Assembly (NCBI RefSeq): GCF_003610255.1 | Contig: NZ_RAPS01000001.1 | Span: forward strand, 1,612,001-1,676,000 | Origin: Streptomyces sp. TLI_171 | GTDB taxonomy: Bacteria; Actinomycetota; Actinomycetes; Streptomycetales; Streptomycetaceae | Direction of reading: 5' to 3' | DNA: 64,000 nt | Part shown: positions 8,874 through 17,644 of the stretch, one piece after another | Layout of the letters: each line of letters opens with the position of its first letter | Numbering within the stretch: the first letter of the stretch is position 1 | Translations under genes and position numbers: made by a program | The notes under the pieces: model-generated | Told to the model about the DNA's origin: nothing | What the model saw: only the letters and a program-made list of their open reading frames with translations | Database searches by the model: none

Positions 8874-10025
8874 TCAGTCGCCCAGCAACGCCCGGCCGAG
8901 GGCGTCCAGCACGGTGTCCTCGGCGGGCAGTTGGGTGCGAAGGCTGAGGGTGTCGCGCAGGTGACGTTCCAGCGGTTGGCGGCGGTCGAGGCCGGCGCTG
9001 CCGGTGAGGGTGAGGGCGCGCTGTACGGTGTCGCCCGCGGTGCGGGCGGCCAGCAGTTGGACGGCGGGCGCGCGGTCGGCGGCCGCCGGGTCGGTGTCGG
9101 TGCGGGCGGCCAGGCCGTGGACGAGCTCCTCGGCGCCGGTGAGCGCCGCGTCGAGTTCGCCGAGCGGGCGGCGGTGCGCGGTGCTGCCGCGCAGCCGGCC
9201 CGCGGACCAGTCGAGGGCGGCCCGGGCGGTGCCCAGCAGGACCGCGGCGAGGGCGAGTTGGCGCCACGCGTCGGAGACCCGGTCGACCGGCCCGGGCCCG
9301 GCGCCCGGCCCGCGGGGCAGCACCGCGGCGTCGGCGCCGACCCGGGCGTCCTCCAGCAGGACGTCGTGGCCGGCCGCGGCGCGCAGGCCGAGCTGGTCGG
9401 CGGCGGGGTCGATTTCCAGCCCCGCGCTGTCGGCGCGGACCAGGAACAGGCCGGTGCGGGGCTGGGTCTCGGTGGTGCGGGCCTCGACGGCGAGCCAGGC
9501 GAGGGCTTCCGCGCCGGGGCAGTGGGTGGCGCGGCCGCTCAGCTGCCAGGCGCTGCCGTGCCAGCGGGCGGTGACGCCGGGCGGCCGGCCGGCGGGGGCG
9601 CGCAGGGTGCCGACCAGGGCGGGGCCGCGCCGGGATTCGGTGAGCAGCCGCCGGTAGAGCGCGGCGGGCCAGGGGGCGGTGCGTGCCTGTTCGGCGTGGT
9701 GCAGCAGGGTGTGCGCGGCGAGCAGGGCCACCGAGGCGTCGCCGCGGCCGAGTCGGGCCAGCACCCGGACGGTGTCGGCGAGTCCGGCGCCGGGGCCGCC
9801 GTGCCGCTGACCGATCGTCAGGGTGAGCAGGCCGGCTTCGTGGACGGCTTCGACGCCCTGGTACGGGAAGGTGCCGTCGCGGTCGTGTTCGGCGGCGCGG
9901 GCGGCGAGCAGGTCGACCACCCGGGGCAGCCGGGCGAGCGCCCGGTCGAGGGCGGCCCGGTCGGTGGACTCGGTGCCGGCGGTGCCGGGTGCGGGGACGT
10001 TCGGCTGCGCTGCGGTGCGGGTCAT
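8874..10025 (-). CDS. Acyl-CoA dehydrogenase-like flavoprotein
   Basis: 383 residues with the acyl-CoA dehydrogenase layout: helical N-domain with LLTLTIGQRHGGPGA, a middle beta domain ending in FLVRADSAGLEIDP, and a helical C-domain with GTARAALDW and a late TGSAGLDRRQPLERHLRD motif that normally contacts FAD. It resembles the DszC/SfnB or dibenzothiophene-monooxygenase side of the superfamily as much as true fatty-acid enzymes, so both are possible. No electron-transfer partner lies nearby. It converges on the gene at 7706 with only 7 bp between the stops. Confidence 0.8.
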   Translation of the reverse strand: MTRTAAQPNVPAPGTAGTESTDRAALDRALARLPRVVDLLAARAAEHDRDGTFPYQGVEAVHEAGLLTLTIGQRHGGPGAGLADTVRVLARLGRGDASVALLAAHTLLHHAEQARTAPWPAALYRRLLTESRRGPALVGTLRAPAGRPPGVTARWHGSAWQLSGRATHCPGAEALAWLAVEARTTETQPRTGLFLVRADSAGLEIDPAADQLGLRAAAGHDVLLEDARVGADAAVLPRGPGAGPGPVDRVSDAWRQLALAAVLLGTARAALDWSAGRLRGSTAHRRPLGELDAALTGAEELVHGLAARTDTDPAAADRAPAVQLLAARTAGDTVQRALTLTGSAGLDRRQPLERHLRDTLSLRTQLPAEDTVLDALGRALLGD

Positions 10026-10160
10026 GGCGGTGGCCTCCGGGCGGGGCGGCGTGGGTGTCGGGCGTCCTGACGGGTGTTCAGGAGGCCGGACAGACCGCGC
10101 CGGCGGTGCGCCGGAGGTCCACGTGCAGGCGGCGGGTGAGCAGCGGCCGGGTCATCTCGG

Positions 10161-10659
10161 CTACTGGTCCTGCTGGAACATCTCCGCGGGGAGCGGCTTC
10201 AGCAGCTGGTAGAGATCGTCCGAAATCGGCCGGTCCCACGAGGCGATGGTGACCTGGACGTCGTCGCTGCGGCCGAACTGGGAGCAGTAGAGGCGCTCCT
10301 CGCTGACCTTGACCTTCCGGACGATCAGCAGGTCGTCGCCGAGCATGACCGGGAAGTCCTCGGCGGAGACGAAGTCCACCGGCTCGTCGTTCTCCAGGGC
10401 CGCGAGCAGTTGGCGGACTTCGAACGGCACGCCGTCCTCGCTGTCGCGGGCGGGCGATCCCTGCGGGAGGTTGCCGATCAGCATGGCCGGGCCGCGGCCG
10501 CCGAGCAGGTCGTAGCGCAGGAAAATCCCTTGGCAGGAACCGTCGGAGCCGGTCATGATCATGGCCCCGAACAGCCCGGGCCAGTCGCCCGGGTCCATCG
10601 CCAGTACGTCGAAGTCCGGGCCGGCGGGCTGGCCGGAGCGTCGGCGGAGAAAAGACATG
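10161..10659 (-). CDS. Conserved actinobacterial hypothetical protein
   Basis: 165 residues from ATG 10659, beginning MSFLRRRSGQPAGPDFDVLA, with a well-ordered alternation of strands and helices, including GDDLLIVRKVKVSEERLYCS. The composition and GC3 are those of a real gene. I think similar proteins are common in Streptomyces but do not know a function, and no motif for catalysis, DNA binding or export is visible. Longer frames upstream to 11138 cross the low-GC3 intergenic region and are rejected. Confidence 0.75.
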
Positions 10660-10739
10660 CGCCCATCGTACGTGCCCGGCGGGTAGCGGCCGTTGAGCGG
10701 GTCCGCGATCAGGCCGAGATCTACGCTCAGGGACCAATG

Positions 10740-10769
10740 TTGACTCTGAGCAACCAACCGGGCTACGTT
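10740..10769 (+). promoter_or_regulatory. Promoter candidate, no clear target
   Basis: TTGACT at 10740-10745, an 18-nt spacer and TACGTT at 10764-10769 fit a primary sigma-factor (HrdB) promoter. No convincing gene follows on the plus strand for about 480 bp. Confidence 0.4.
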
Positions 10770-11154
10770 CGGTTCAGCACGACGGCCGCTCCGGGGCGAG
10801 ATCCACAGGGAGCGGTTCGTCGCAGCGTGCCTTGCGCGCATTCCCTCACTGCGCTCGTGGTCGTGTGAAATCCAAGCACCATTTGCTGCTTCAATGGTTC
10901 TTCGACGAGCCACAGAACACACAAGCCAGGTTCGCGGGGCCCTTGCCGTCGCGTTCGCGAACCTTGCCCGGATCACCGCCGCGTGGGGGCGTGCGGAATC
11001 CGGGTCGGCCCTGCCGGGGAGTAGCTCTCCCTCCAGGGGCCACTCCCGTTGCGACGGCTGCCGCACCCCTGTGCGGCACGGGGTGGGAGGGCCCGTCATC
11101 GGCGCCGGTGACGGGCAGCACAGCGGGCGCCGTGCCAATACCGCGTGGGGGCGG

Positions 11155-11183
11155 TTGGCACGGCGTCTGCCTGCTCATACTCT
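11155..11183 (+). promoter_or_regulatory. Promoter candidate upstream of the 31-residue ORF
   Basis: TTGGCA at 11155-11160, a 17-nt spacer and TACTCT at 11178-11183. Spacing is ideal. It would transcribe the small ORF at 11249. Confidence 0.4.
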
Positions 11184-11248
11184 GCTGCGCCCCTTGTCGA
11201 CCAGTCAACAAGTTTCGGCCCATCAGAACTCTTTCGTAACCTGGGTGT

Positions 11249-11344
11249 ATGCCCGCCCGTCACCTGCGCGAGCGCCCCGCTCCGTCCGCCCGCCACCGGG
11301 CCGACGGGCCGCTGACCAGGCCGGGCCCGGTGACCGTCGGGTGA
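11249..11344 (+). CDS. Possible 31-residue small protein
   Basis: ATG 11249 to TGA 11344 encodes a basic, Arg/Pro-rich peptide beginning MPARHLRERPAP. Third positions are almost all G or C, and a promoter candidate lies 66 nt upstream. No strong ribosome-binding site is seen, and short GC-rich frames arise often by chance here, so this is a weak call. Confidence 0.2.
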   Translation: MPARHLRERPAPSARHRADGPLTRPGPVTVG

Positions 11345-11372
11345 ACGGAGGGCTGCCGGGGGGTGCGGGAGC

Positions 11373-11615
11373 TCAGCCGCCGACCGGCCGGTTCGGGTCG
11401 AATTCGCCGTCCCGGGCGCCCAGCACGAAGGCCCGCCACTCGGCCGGGGTGAAGATCAGCGCCGGGCCGTCGGGTTCCGCGCCGTTGCGCATCGCGATGC
11501 AGCCGTCGACGAAGGCGATCTGCACGCCCGTCCCGTCGCCGCCCGCGGACTGCCAGCGGGCGCCGCTCACGTCCAGCTCGATCTTGCGCCGGTCGTCCGC
11601 CGCCTGTGCCGTCAT
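11373..11615 (-). CDS. DUF397 domain protein
   Basis: 80 residues. The line KIELDVSGARWQSAGGD followed by VQIAFVDGCIAMRNGAEPDG and FTPAEWRAFVLGARDGEFD is the DUF397 fold. These small proteins usually follow an XRE-family regulator gene, with which they are thought to form an antitoxin-like or regulatory pair linked to Streptomyces development. Here no XRE gene is adjacent on either side, so this copy is an orphan. Start ATG 11615 (MTAQAADDRR) is preferred over the longer frame because the DUF397 core begins shortly after it. Confidence 0.85.
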   Translation of the reverse strand: MTAQAADDRRKIELDVSGARWQSAGGDGTGVQIAFVDGCIAMRNGAEPDGPALIFTPAEWRAFVLGARDGEFDPNRPVGG

Positions 11616-11850
11616 GCCGACCCCTCCTCCTGTGCCCGGGCCCACGGTGCTCGGCCCCACGGTGCTGCGGCGGCCAGCCTAGCCACGGCGCGGGCCCGGA
11701 TCGGCGGATCGCCCGCGGCGCGCCCGCCCGGCGGTGGAGATGGGCCGTTCCGGCCGTGCCGCGCCGACACCTGTGCTATTGGCCCGCTCCCGGCCCCGGC
11801 GCGGGTGAGGATGGGTGACGAGCAGTCAGCCACCGCCCGGGGAGCAGCCG

Positions 11851-12393
11851 ATGGACCAGCGGGACCGCAGCCGCGCCGACGTCATCCCGATCACCACCGC
11901 GCCGTCGGCCCCGCCGGTGGGCGCTGCGACGGGCACGGTGACCGCGCCCGCGCCGGCCGTACCGCGCCCGACCCGGCCGATCGGGCACGGCCGGGTCGGA
12001 GTGGTGCTGGTGTCGCACAGCCTCGGACTCGCGGACGCGGTGCGGGCGCTGACGCTGGCCCTGGCGGAGTCGGACGATCCGGCGCCGGTCACCTCGACCG
12101 GCGGTTCGCTGGGCGACGGGCCGGGCGCCAGCGCGGTGCTGGTGGCCGCGGCGGCCCGCCGGGTCGACCAGGGCCACGGGGTGGCGGTGCTCTGCGACCT
12201 GGAGGACGCGGTGCAGACGGTGCTGGCGCTGCTGTCGCAGGCCGACGAGCACGGACTGCCGTTCCCGGTGCGGTTCGCGGACGCCCCGTTCGTGGAGGGC
12301 GCGGTGGCGGCGGTGGCGACCGCGACGGCCGGCGGCGACCTGGCGGCGGTGCTGGACGCGGCGGAGGAGACCGGGCGTCGTCCGAAGCGCTGA
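11851..12393 (+). CDS. dhaM: DhaM-like PTS phosphotransfer protein (EIIA-Man fold)
   Basis: 180 residues. After a Pro/Ala/Thr-rich leader of about 47 residues comes VGVVLVSHSLGLADAVRAL, carrying the phospho-accepting His of DhaM. It continues with TGGSLGDGPGASA, a core strand VAVLCDLEDAVQTV, and FADAPFVEGAVAAVATA at the end, all matching the family. DhaM receives phosphate from HPr and passes it to ADP bound on DhaL, allowing DhaK to phosphorylate dihydroxyacetone. No dhaK or dhaL is adjacent, which is unusual, so the partner must be elsewhere or the role differs. GGGGAG lies 7 nt before ATG 11851. Confidence 0.8.
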   Translation: MDQRDRSRADVIPITTAPSAPPVGAATGTVTAPAPAVPRPTRPIGHGRVGVVLVSHSLGLADAVRALTLALAESDDPAPVTSTGGSLGDGPGASAVLVAAAARRVDQGHGVAVLCDLEDAVQTVLALLSQADEHGLPFPVRFADAPFVEGAVAAVATATAGGDLAAVLDAAEETGRRPKR

Positions 12394-12555
12394 CGCCCGG
12401 CTCGACCACCGGTCGTACGAGATGTGTCCGATGGGTTGGTTTGGGCCCGACTGAGCGGGTTTCCCGCACGCCGGGCCGGTGGCCGCCGCTAGAGTCGGGC
12501 GCATCGGCCCGGTGGGGGGAGTCCCCGGGCCCGGCGGAGGGGTTGGTGTGCGCAG

Positions 12556-13485
12556 ATGCGAGTGGTGATCACCGGTGGAGCCGGTTTCATCGGGGCCAAC
12601 CTGGCCCGGGAGTTGACGTCCCGCCAGGAGGTGACCGAGGTCCGGGTGGTGGACGACCTGTCCACCGGCAGCAAGGCCAACCTGGCGGGGGTGGACGTCA
12701 CCCTGTTCGAGGGCACGATCCTCGACCCGGCGCTGCTGGACGCGGCGTTCACCGGCGCCGACGCGGTGGTTCACCTGGCGGCGCTGCCGTCGGTGCCCCG
12801 TTCGGTGGCGGCCCCGCTGGCCAGCCACCACGCGAACGCGACCGGCACCCTGGAGGTGCTGGAGGCGGCCCGCCGGGCCGGCGGCCTGTACGTGGCGGCC
12901 GCGTCCTCGTCCTCGGTGTACGGCGCGAACCGGGAGCTGCCCAAGCGCGAGTCGATGCGGACGGCGCCGATGAGCCCGTACGCCGTCTCCAAGCTGGCCA
13001 CCGAGGCGTACCTCGGCGCCTACCACCACTGCTACGGCCTCGGCGTGCTGCCGCTGCGCTTCTTCAACGTGTTCGGCCCGCTGCAACCCGCCGGCCACGC
13101 GTACGCCGCCGTGGTGCCCGCGTTCCTGGACGCGGCGCTGAACGGCCGCCCGGTGACGGTGCACGGGGACGGGCTGCAGAGCCGCGACTTCACCTTCGTC
13201 GGCACGGTGGCGCAGGTGCTCACCGAGGCGGTGCTGAACCGGGTGGTCTCCGCGGACCCGGTCAACCTGGCGTTCGGGACGCGCACGTCGCTGCTGGAGC
13301 TGATCGAGCTGATGGGCACGGTGCTGGGCGCTCCGGTGGCCGCGGAGCACGTGGACCCGCGGCCGGGCGACGTGCGGGACTCGCAGGCCGACAACGCGCG
13401 GCTGCGCGAGCTGTTCCCCGCGGTGCGGCCGGTGGCTCTGGAGGAGGGCCTGCGGCGCACCGCGGACTGGTTCCGGACGCTCTGA
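12556..13485 (+). CDS. NAD-dependent sugar epimerase/dehydratase (extended SDR)
   Basis: 309 residues. The Rossmann motif TGGAGFIGANLAR opens the protein, the catalytic triad region contains SSSSVYG and the Tyr-Lys motif SPYAVSKLATE, and FFNVFGPLQP and GDGLQSRDFTFV are the substrate-side signatures of UDP-hexose 4-epimerases and 4,6-dehydratases. It most resembles the GalE/WbpP group. It should make a nucleotide-sugar precursor in the cytoplasm, and the priming transferase and glycosyltransferases 2-4 kb away suggest use in a surface glycan. The exact sugar is not predictable. Confidence 0.85.
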   Translation: MRVVITGGAGFIGANLARELTSRQEVTEVRVVDDLSTGSKANLAGVDVTLFEGTILDPALLDAAFTGADAVVHLAALPSVPRSVAAPLASHHANATGTLEVLEAARRAGGLYVAAASSSSVYGANRELPKRESMRTAPMSPYAVSKLATEAYLGAYHHCYGLGVLPLRFFNVFGPLQPAGHAYAAVVPAFLDAALNGRPVTVHGDGLQSRDFTFVGTVAQVLTEAVLNRVVSADPVNLAFGTRTSLLELIELMGTVLGAPVAAEHVDPRPGDVRDSQADNARLRELFPAVRPVALEEGLRRTADWFRTL

Positions 13486-13501
13486 CCCCGGGGCGCGGCC
13501 G

Positions 13502-13987
13502 CTACGGCAGCTGCTCCGTCAGTTCGAAGTGCGCCGCGCTGTTTCCGGCCACCGCGAGCTTGATCCGTTCGCGTGCGCTCTCCGGGAGGTCGGGGAGCGC
13601 GTCCGCGTGGAACCAGCCCACTTCGAGCGACTCGTCGTCGTTGACCCGGGCCTCGCCGGAGACCAGCCGGCAGCGGAAGGTCAGGTCGAGGTACTGGGAG
13701 CGGTCGCCGTTCGGGTACTCGATCATCGGGGTGACGCCGACCGCGACCAGCGCCTCCGGACGGACCGTCACTCCGGTCTCCTCCAGGCACTCGCGGACCA
13801 CCGTGTCCGCGGGCTGCTCGCCCGGGTCGATGATCCCGCCGATCACCGCCCACCGCCCGGTGTCCGCGCGCCGCCCGAGCAGCACCCGGCCCTCGTCGTC
13901 CAGGACCACCGCCGACACCCCGGACAGCCACAGCGGCATGGTGCCGACCACGGAGCGGAGTTCGGCCAGAAACGCAGGAATTCCCAT
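13502..13987 (-). CDS. NUDIX hydrolase
   Basis: 161 residues with a full Nudix box (G-x5-E-x7-REUxEExGU) seen as GIIDPGEQ followed by RECLEETGV, preceded by VLLGRRADTGRWAVIGG. The box binds Mg2+ and positions the nucleophile for cleavage of a nucleoside diphosphate linked to another group. The substrate is unknown. The C-terminal ESLEVGWFHADALPDLP element is typical of house-cleaning members. It converges on the epimerase with a 16-bp gap, and both carry GC3 like their surroundings. Confidence 0.9.
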   Translation of the reverse strand: MGIPAFLAELRSVVGTMPLWLSGVSAVVLDDEGRVLLGRRADTGRWAVIGGIIDPGEQPADTVVRECLEETGVTVRPEALVAVGVTPMIEYPNGDRSQYLDLTFRCRLVSGEARVNDDESLEVGWFHADALPDLPESARERIKLAVAGNSAAHFELTEQLP

Positions 13988-14011
13988 GGCACGAGCGTAG
14001 GCGCAGCGGGC

Positions 14012-14608
14012 TCAGCGCAGCGGCCGGGCCGGGGCTCCGACCACGGTGGCGCCGGGCGGCACGTCGCGGGTGACGACGGCGCCGGCGCCGACGAAGGCGG
14101 CGCGGCCGACGGTGCGGCCCTGCAGGACGACGGCGCCGGAGCCGACGGTGGAGTCCGCGGCGAGGTGGACCGCGCCGGAGACGTTGGCGCCGGGGTAGAC
14201 GGTGACGCGGGCGTCGAGGCGGGTGTCGTGGCCGACGGTGGCGTTGTAGTGGACCTGGCTGTGCGGGCCGAGCAGCACGTTGCTGGAGAGGTGGGCGCCG
14301 CCCATCACCAGGCAGCCGGCAGCGAGTTCGGTCTCGGGGGCGATGATCGCCCGCGGGTGGACCAGGGTGGCGGCGGCGCCGCCGGCGGCGTCCAGCAGGT
14401 CGACCAGCCGGGCCCGCACCGCCGGGTCGGCGATTCCCACCAGGTAGGGGGCGCCGGCGGGCAGTTCCTCGGGCTTGGCGACGGGGAGCCCGCGCACCTC
14501 TCCTCCGGCGAGGCGGTCGTCGAGGAAGCCGGCCACCGGGACGCCGGCGGCGAGCGCCACGTCCAGTGCCTCCCGGCCGACGCCGCCGGCTCCCGCGATC
14601 CACAGCAT
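14012..14608 (-). CDS. NeuD/PglB-type sugar O/N-acetyltransferase (left-handed beta-helix)
   Basis: 198 residues. The N-terminal domain MLWIAGAGGVGREALDVALA is the small Rossmann-like domain of NeuD/VioB/PglD proteins. After about residue 85 hexapeptide repeats build a left-handed beta-helix (GPHSQVHYNATVGHD, VYPGANVSGAVHL) closing with the GAGAVVTRDVPPG cap. The trimeric family acetylates amino sugars or sialic acids using acetyl-CoA. It is the first gene after the priming transferase in a leftward run, which fits decoration of a glycan precursor. Confidence 0.85.
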   Translation of the reverse strand: MLWIAGAGGVGREALDVALAAGVPVAGFLDDRLAGGEVRGLPVAKPEELPAGAPYLVGIADPAVRARLVDLLDAAGGAAATLVHPRAIIAPETELAAGCLVMGGAHLSSNVLLGPHSQVHYNATVGHDTRLDARVTVYPGANVSGAVHLAADSTVGSGAVVLQGRTVGRAAFVGAGAVVTRDVPPGATVVGAPARPLR

Positions 14609-14648
14609 GTTCGGTCTCCTCGTGTCCGGCGGGCCGACCCGTTCGGGT

Positions 14649-15314
14649 TCAGCCTCGCAGTTCCTCCTGGATCAGCCGGGGCGCGGCCGCGGTGGCCTGC
14701 CGGGGCAGCACGATCCTGGCGGGTGCGGCGGGCGTCTCGGCGGGCACCGGGAAGCCGGGGTTGACGCCGCCGGCGGCGGTGATGCCGGTGGGGCGCAGCA
14801 ACATCTTCGCGGTGAGGGCGAGGATGCGCAGGTCGAGCAGCAGGCTGCGGTGCTCGATGTACCAGAGGTCGAGTTCGATCCGTTCGGGCCAGGTGATGGA
14901 GTTGCGGCCGCGGACCTGGGCCCAGCCGGTGAGGCCGGGGCGCAGCGCGAGGCGGCCGCGCTGGCGCTCGGAGTAGTGGGCGACCTGCTCGGGCAGGGTG
15001 GGGCGGGGCCCGATGACGCCCATGTCGCCGCGGACGACGTTCCACAGCTGCGGGAGTTCGTCCAGGCTGGTCTTGCGCAGCAGCGCGCCGAGGCGGGTGA
15101 TGCGCGGGGCGTCGGGCTCGTCCTCGTGGCGCTTGTCGCGCATGGTGCGGAACTTGAGGATGCGGAACTCCTGGCCGTGGCGGCCGGAGCGGGTCTGCCG
15201 GAAGATCACCGGTCCGCCCATGGTGGCGCGGATCAGGAGGGCGATCACCAGGCCGAGCGGGACGGCGATGATCCCGGCCAGTGCGGCGACCGCGAGGTCC
15301 CCCCCTCGCTTCAT
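14649..15314 (-). CDS. Initiating (priming) sugar transferase, polyprenyl-phosphate type
   Basis: 221 residues of the bacterial sugar-transferase family: one membrane segment near the N-terminus (about 8-30), then FRQTRSGRHGQEFRILKFRT, KTSLDELPQLWNVVRGDM, GPRPTLPEQV and RPGLTGWAQVRGRNSI. These are the catalytic DE and product-phosphate sites of the short PglC/WcaJ-core enzymes. It transfers a hexose-1-phosphate from a UDP-sugar to undecaprenyl phosphate at the membrane, starting repeat-unit assembly. It is the only priming enzyme in the window, so it may serve all three glycan islands. The C-terminal 40 residues are Ala/Pro-rich and variable. Confidence 0.9.
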   Translation of the reverse strand: MKRGGDLAVAALAGIIAVPLGLVIALLIRATMGGPVIFRQTRSGRHGQEFRILKFRTMRDKRHEDEPDAPRITRLGALLRKTSLDELPQLWNVVRGDMGVIGPRPTLPEQVAHYSERQRGRLALRPGLTGWAQVRGRNSITWPERIELDLWYIEHRSLLLDLRILALTAKMLLRPTGITAAGGVNPGFPVPAETPAAPARIVLPRQATAAAPRLIQEELRG

Positions 15315-15402
15315 TTCTCCCCCAACTGGGTTGGTGCGTTGTGGTGTTGTGGGCGCGCCTCGGGCTGCTCGGCGCGCGTGGCGCTGCCGCGTGGTGGCGG
15401 TG

Positions 15403-16590
15403 TCAGTCGGTGGTCCAGCGCAGTCCGCGGCGGCGGGCGACGGCGGCGTAGGTCTCCAGCGAGACCCGGGCGACCGCGCGCTGGTCGAACTGGTCGAGGG
15501 CGCGGCGGCGGGCCGCCGCGCCCAGTCGTATCCGCAGGTCGGGCTCGGTGAGGAGCCGGTGGAGCTGAGTGGTGAGGGCGGCGGCGTCGGCCGCCGGGGC
15601 GAGCAGCAGGTGTTCGTCGTGGGTGCCGATCTCGCGGCAGCCGCGGATGTCGCTGAGCAGCATGGGCAGGCCGCTGGCGGCGGCCTCCATGCCGGAGCGG
15701 GAGAAGCCCTCCCGGTAGGAGGGGAGGACGAAGACGTCGAGGGCGGCGTACACGGCGGGCATGTCGTCGCGGCTGCCGAGGAATTCGAGTCCGGCCTCGG
15801 CGGTGCGCAGCGCGTCGGGCTTGTCGGGGTCGTCGGGGCCGATCCACACGAAGCGGGCCTTGCCGGCCAGCGCGCGGGCGGCTTCGGCGTACTCGCGGAT
15901 GCCCTTCTCGGCGACCCGCCGGCCGACCCCGCCGACCAGCAACTCGTCCTCGGCGACGCCGAGTCGGGTGCGCAGTTCGGCGCGCAGGGCGTCCCGGCGG
16001 GGGCCGGGGGCGGGGAACCGGTCGAGGTTGACGCCGTTGCCGACGACGCGTGAACGCCGGGCGGGGACGCCCCACTTGGCGAGCGTGGCGCGGTCCTCGG
16101 CGTTCTGGTAGAGCTCGGCGTGCGAGAAGCGGGCGGCCAGCGCCTCGGCGCCGAGCACGGCGAGCCGTTTGGCGAACGGGTCGTGGGCCTGGGCCCACAG
16201 GCCGTGGCAGGTGTTGACGACCACCGGGACCCCGGCGAGGCGGCCGAGGATGCGGCCCATCACGCCGGTCTTCGGGTTGTGGGTGTGCAGCACGTCGGGC
16301 TGCAACTTCCGCAGGGCGGCGAGCAGTTCGCGGGCGGCGGCGAGGTCGGCGCGAGGCTGCCAGGCGCGGGTGAGCGAGGGCAGCGGCCGGTGCCGGACGC
16401 CGAGCTGCTCGATCCGCTCCCGGTAGGGGCCGGGTGCGCTGAGGCCGTGGGTCTGCAGTCCGTGTTCGACGTCGACGGTCAGTTCGGTGGCCAGCAGCAG
16501 GTGCAGCGACATGTCGACGGTGGTGAGGTGGGCGACCCGCAGCGGCCGGCCGCCCTCGCCGCGCAGGCGCAGGGGGAGCTGGTCAGGCAC
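15403..16590 (-). CDS. Glycosyltransferase family 4 enzyme
   Basis: 395 residues with a GT-B fold: N-terminal acceptor domain (LLALRKLQPDVLHTHNPKTG), C-terminal donor domain with VGGVGRRVAEKGIREY and the E-x7-E motif REGFSRSGMEAAASGLP. It should add a sugar to a lipid-linked acceptor on the cytoplasmic face of the membrane. Its N-terminal coding end overlaps the deacetylase upstream by 8 bp (16583-16590), so the two are translationally linked and probably act on the same glycan. Confidence 0.88.
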   Translation of the reverse strand: MPDQLPLRLRGEGGRPLRVAHLTTVDMSLHLLLATELTVDVEHGLQTHGLSAPGPYRERIEQLGVRHRPLPSLTRAWQPRADLAAARELLAALRKLQPDVLHTHNPKTGVMGRILGRLAGVPVVVNTCHGLWAQAHDPFAKRLAVLGAEALAARFSHAELYQNAEDRATLAKWGVPARRSRVVGNGVNLDRFPAPGPRRDALRAELRTRLGVAEDELLVGGVGRRVAEKGIREYAEAARALAGKARFVWIGPDDPDKPDALRTAEAGLEFLGSRDDMPAVYAALDVFVLPSYREGFSRSGMEAAASGLPMLLSDIRGCREIGTHDEHLLLAPAADAAALTTQLHRLLTEPDLRIRLGAAARRRALDQFDQRAVARVSLETYAAVARRRGLRWTTD

Positions 16591-17410
16591 TGGCGCCCAC
16601 CGCCTTCGCGGTGGCGACGATCCGGGCGTAGGCGCGCTCCGGGACGAGCCGGCCGTAGAGCTTGGCGCGGAAGAAGTCGATCGGGTCGGTGCGGCGGACC
16701 GGGACGCGGTGGAAGCGGACCGGGTCGTGGCCGGGCAGGTTCCGGCCGACCCGGCCGGTGGCGGCGGTGCGGAACCGGGCGCGCAGCGCCGCGTCCATGT
16801 GCGGGACGGGGGTGCCCCAGGTGTAGGCGAAGTGCGCCGGCCGGGTGCCGAGGTGCTGCTCGATCTCGTCGCCGCAGCCGTCGAGCTCGGCGGTGGTGAG
16901 CAGGTCGGGCCGGGCGTGGCTGCGGGTGTGGTTGGCGACGGTGCACAGCCCCGAGGCGGTCATCTCGCGCAGCTGCTCCCAGCTGAGCCCTTCGGCGGGG
17001 GCGCCCTTGGCGGTGGAGCCCTCCCAGCTCATCGGGCCGCCGACCAGGCCGCTGGCCAGGTAGATCGTGAACGGCAGTCCGCGTTCCTTCAGCAGCGGCC
17101 AGGCCGTGTCGTAGGTGTCGGCGAAGCCGTCGTCGAAGGTGAGGACGGTGCTGGGGGTGCGCAGGCCGGCTTCGAGGCGGTCGGCGGCGGTGTCCAGCGA
17201 CACCACGCGGCCGGGCGGGAGCTCGGCGAGCAGGTCGACCTGGGCGGTGAAGTCGGCGGTGGCGAGGTCCAGCTCGTCGGCGGTGCCGCCGCCGACCCGG
17301 TGGTAGATGAGGACGGTGGCGCCCTCCCCGGGCACCCGGCCGGCGGCACGCGCCAGCTGCTGCTTGATCTTCGTCCTGATGCCGCCGGCCGCAACGCCGG
17401 TGCTCGCCAT
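16583..17410 (-). CDS. Polysaccharide deacetylase (NodB fold)
   Basis: 275 residues. It has VLTFDDGFADTYDTAW, where the two Asp of TFDDG form motif 1, and NHTRSHARPD with the metal-binding H-x3-H. FAYTWGTPVPHMDAA provides the later motif region. The family removes acetyl groups from N-acetylated sugars in glycans with a divalent metal. There is no clear signal peptide, so it may act on cytoplasmic lipid-linked precursors. ATG 17410 was chosen because GAGGGGG lies 4 nt upstream. It is first in the row deacetylase, GT4, sugar transferase, acetyltransferase. Confidence 0.88.
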   Translation of the reverse strand: MASTGVAAGGIRTKIKQQLARAAGRVPGEGATVLIYHRVGGGTADELDLATADFTAQVDLLAELPPGRVVSLDTAADRLEAGLRTPSTVLTFDDGFADTYDTAWPLLKERGLPFTIYLASGLVGGPMSWEGSTAKGAPAEGLSWEQLREMTASGLCTVANHTRSHARPDLLTTAELDGCGDEIEQHLGTRPAHFAYTWGTPVPHMDAALRARFRTAATGRVGRNLPGHDPVRFHRVPVRRTDPIDFFRAKLYGRLVPERAYARIVATAKAVGASA

Positions 17411-17644
17411 GAATCCCCCTCGCGGTGCCCCCCGGCACCGGACCTGTGACTCCCCCGGCCCGCGGCTGCCGCGGGCGATGCGAATCACAGTAGGGGGAAG
17501 TGTGGCGCTGCTGCCCGGGAAACGTGAAAGAAGTGCGCAGGTAGGCCGAAAATCAGCCGGTCCGACCGGTACTGTCCGTTTGGTGGACGTTTTCCGGTCA
17601 CGCCGCGGGCCCGGGTGCCGGGGAGAGGCGGGGTCGGGGGCCCG

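Larger units (their letters stand above)
10660..11372. other. Long gene-poor stretch with promoter-like sites
   Basis: 713 bp lacking a convincing protein gene, with lower GC3 than its surroundings in every long frame. It holds two well-formed plus-strand promoter candidates (10740 and 11155), a compact 8-bp hairpin (11060-11079, TGCCGCAC/GTGCGGCA with a 4-nt loop) and one 31-codon ORF (11249). This mix would suit a small RNA or a decayed gene next to the DUF397 gene. Confidence 0.45.

Noticed and set aside
10894..11682. 262-codon plus-strand frame in the gap
   Set aside because: Its codons have low GC3 at first and then run antisense to DUF397; no protein family is visible.
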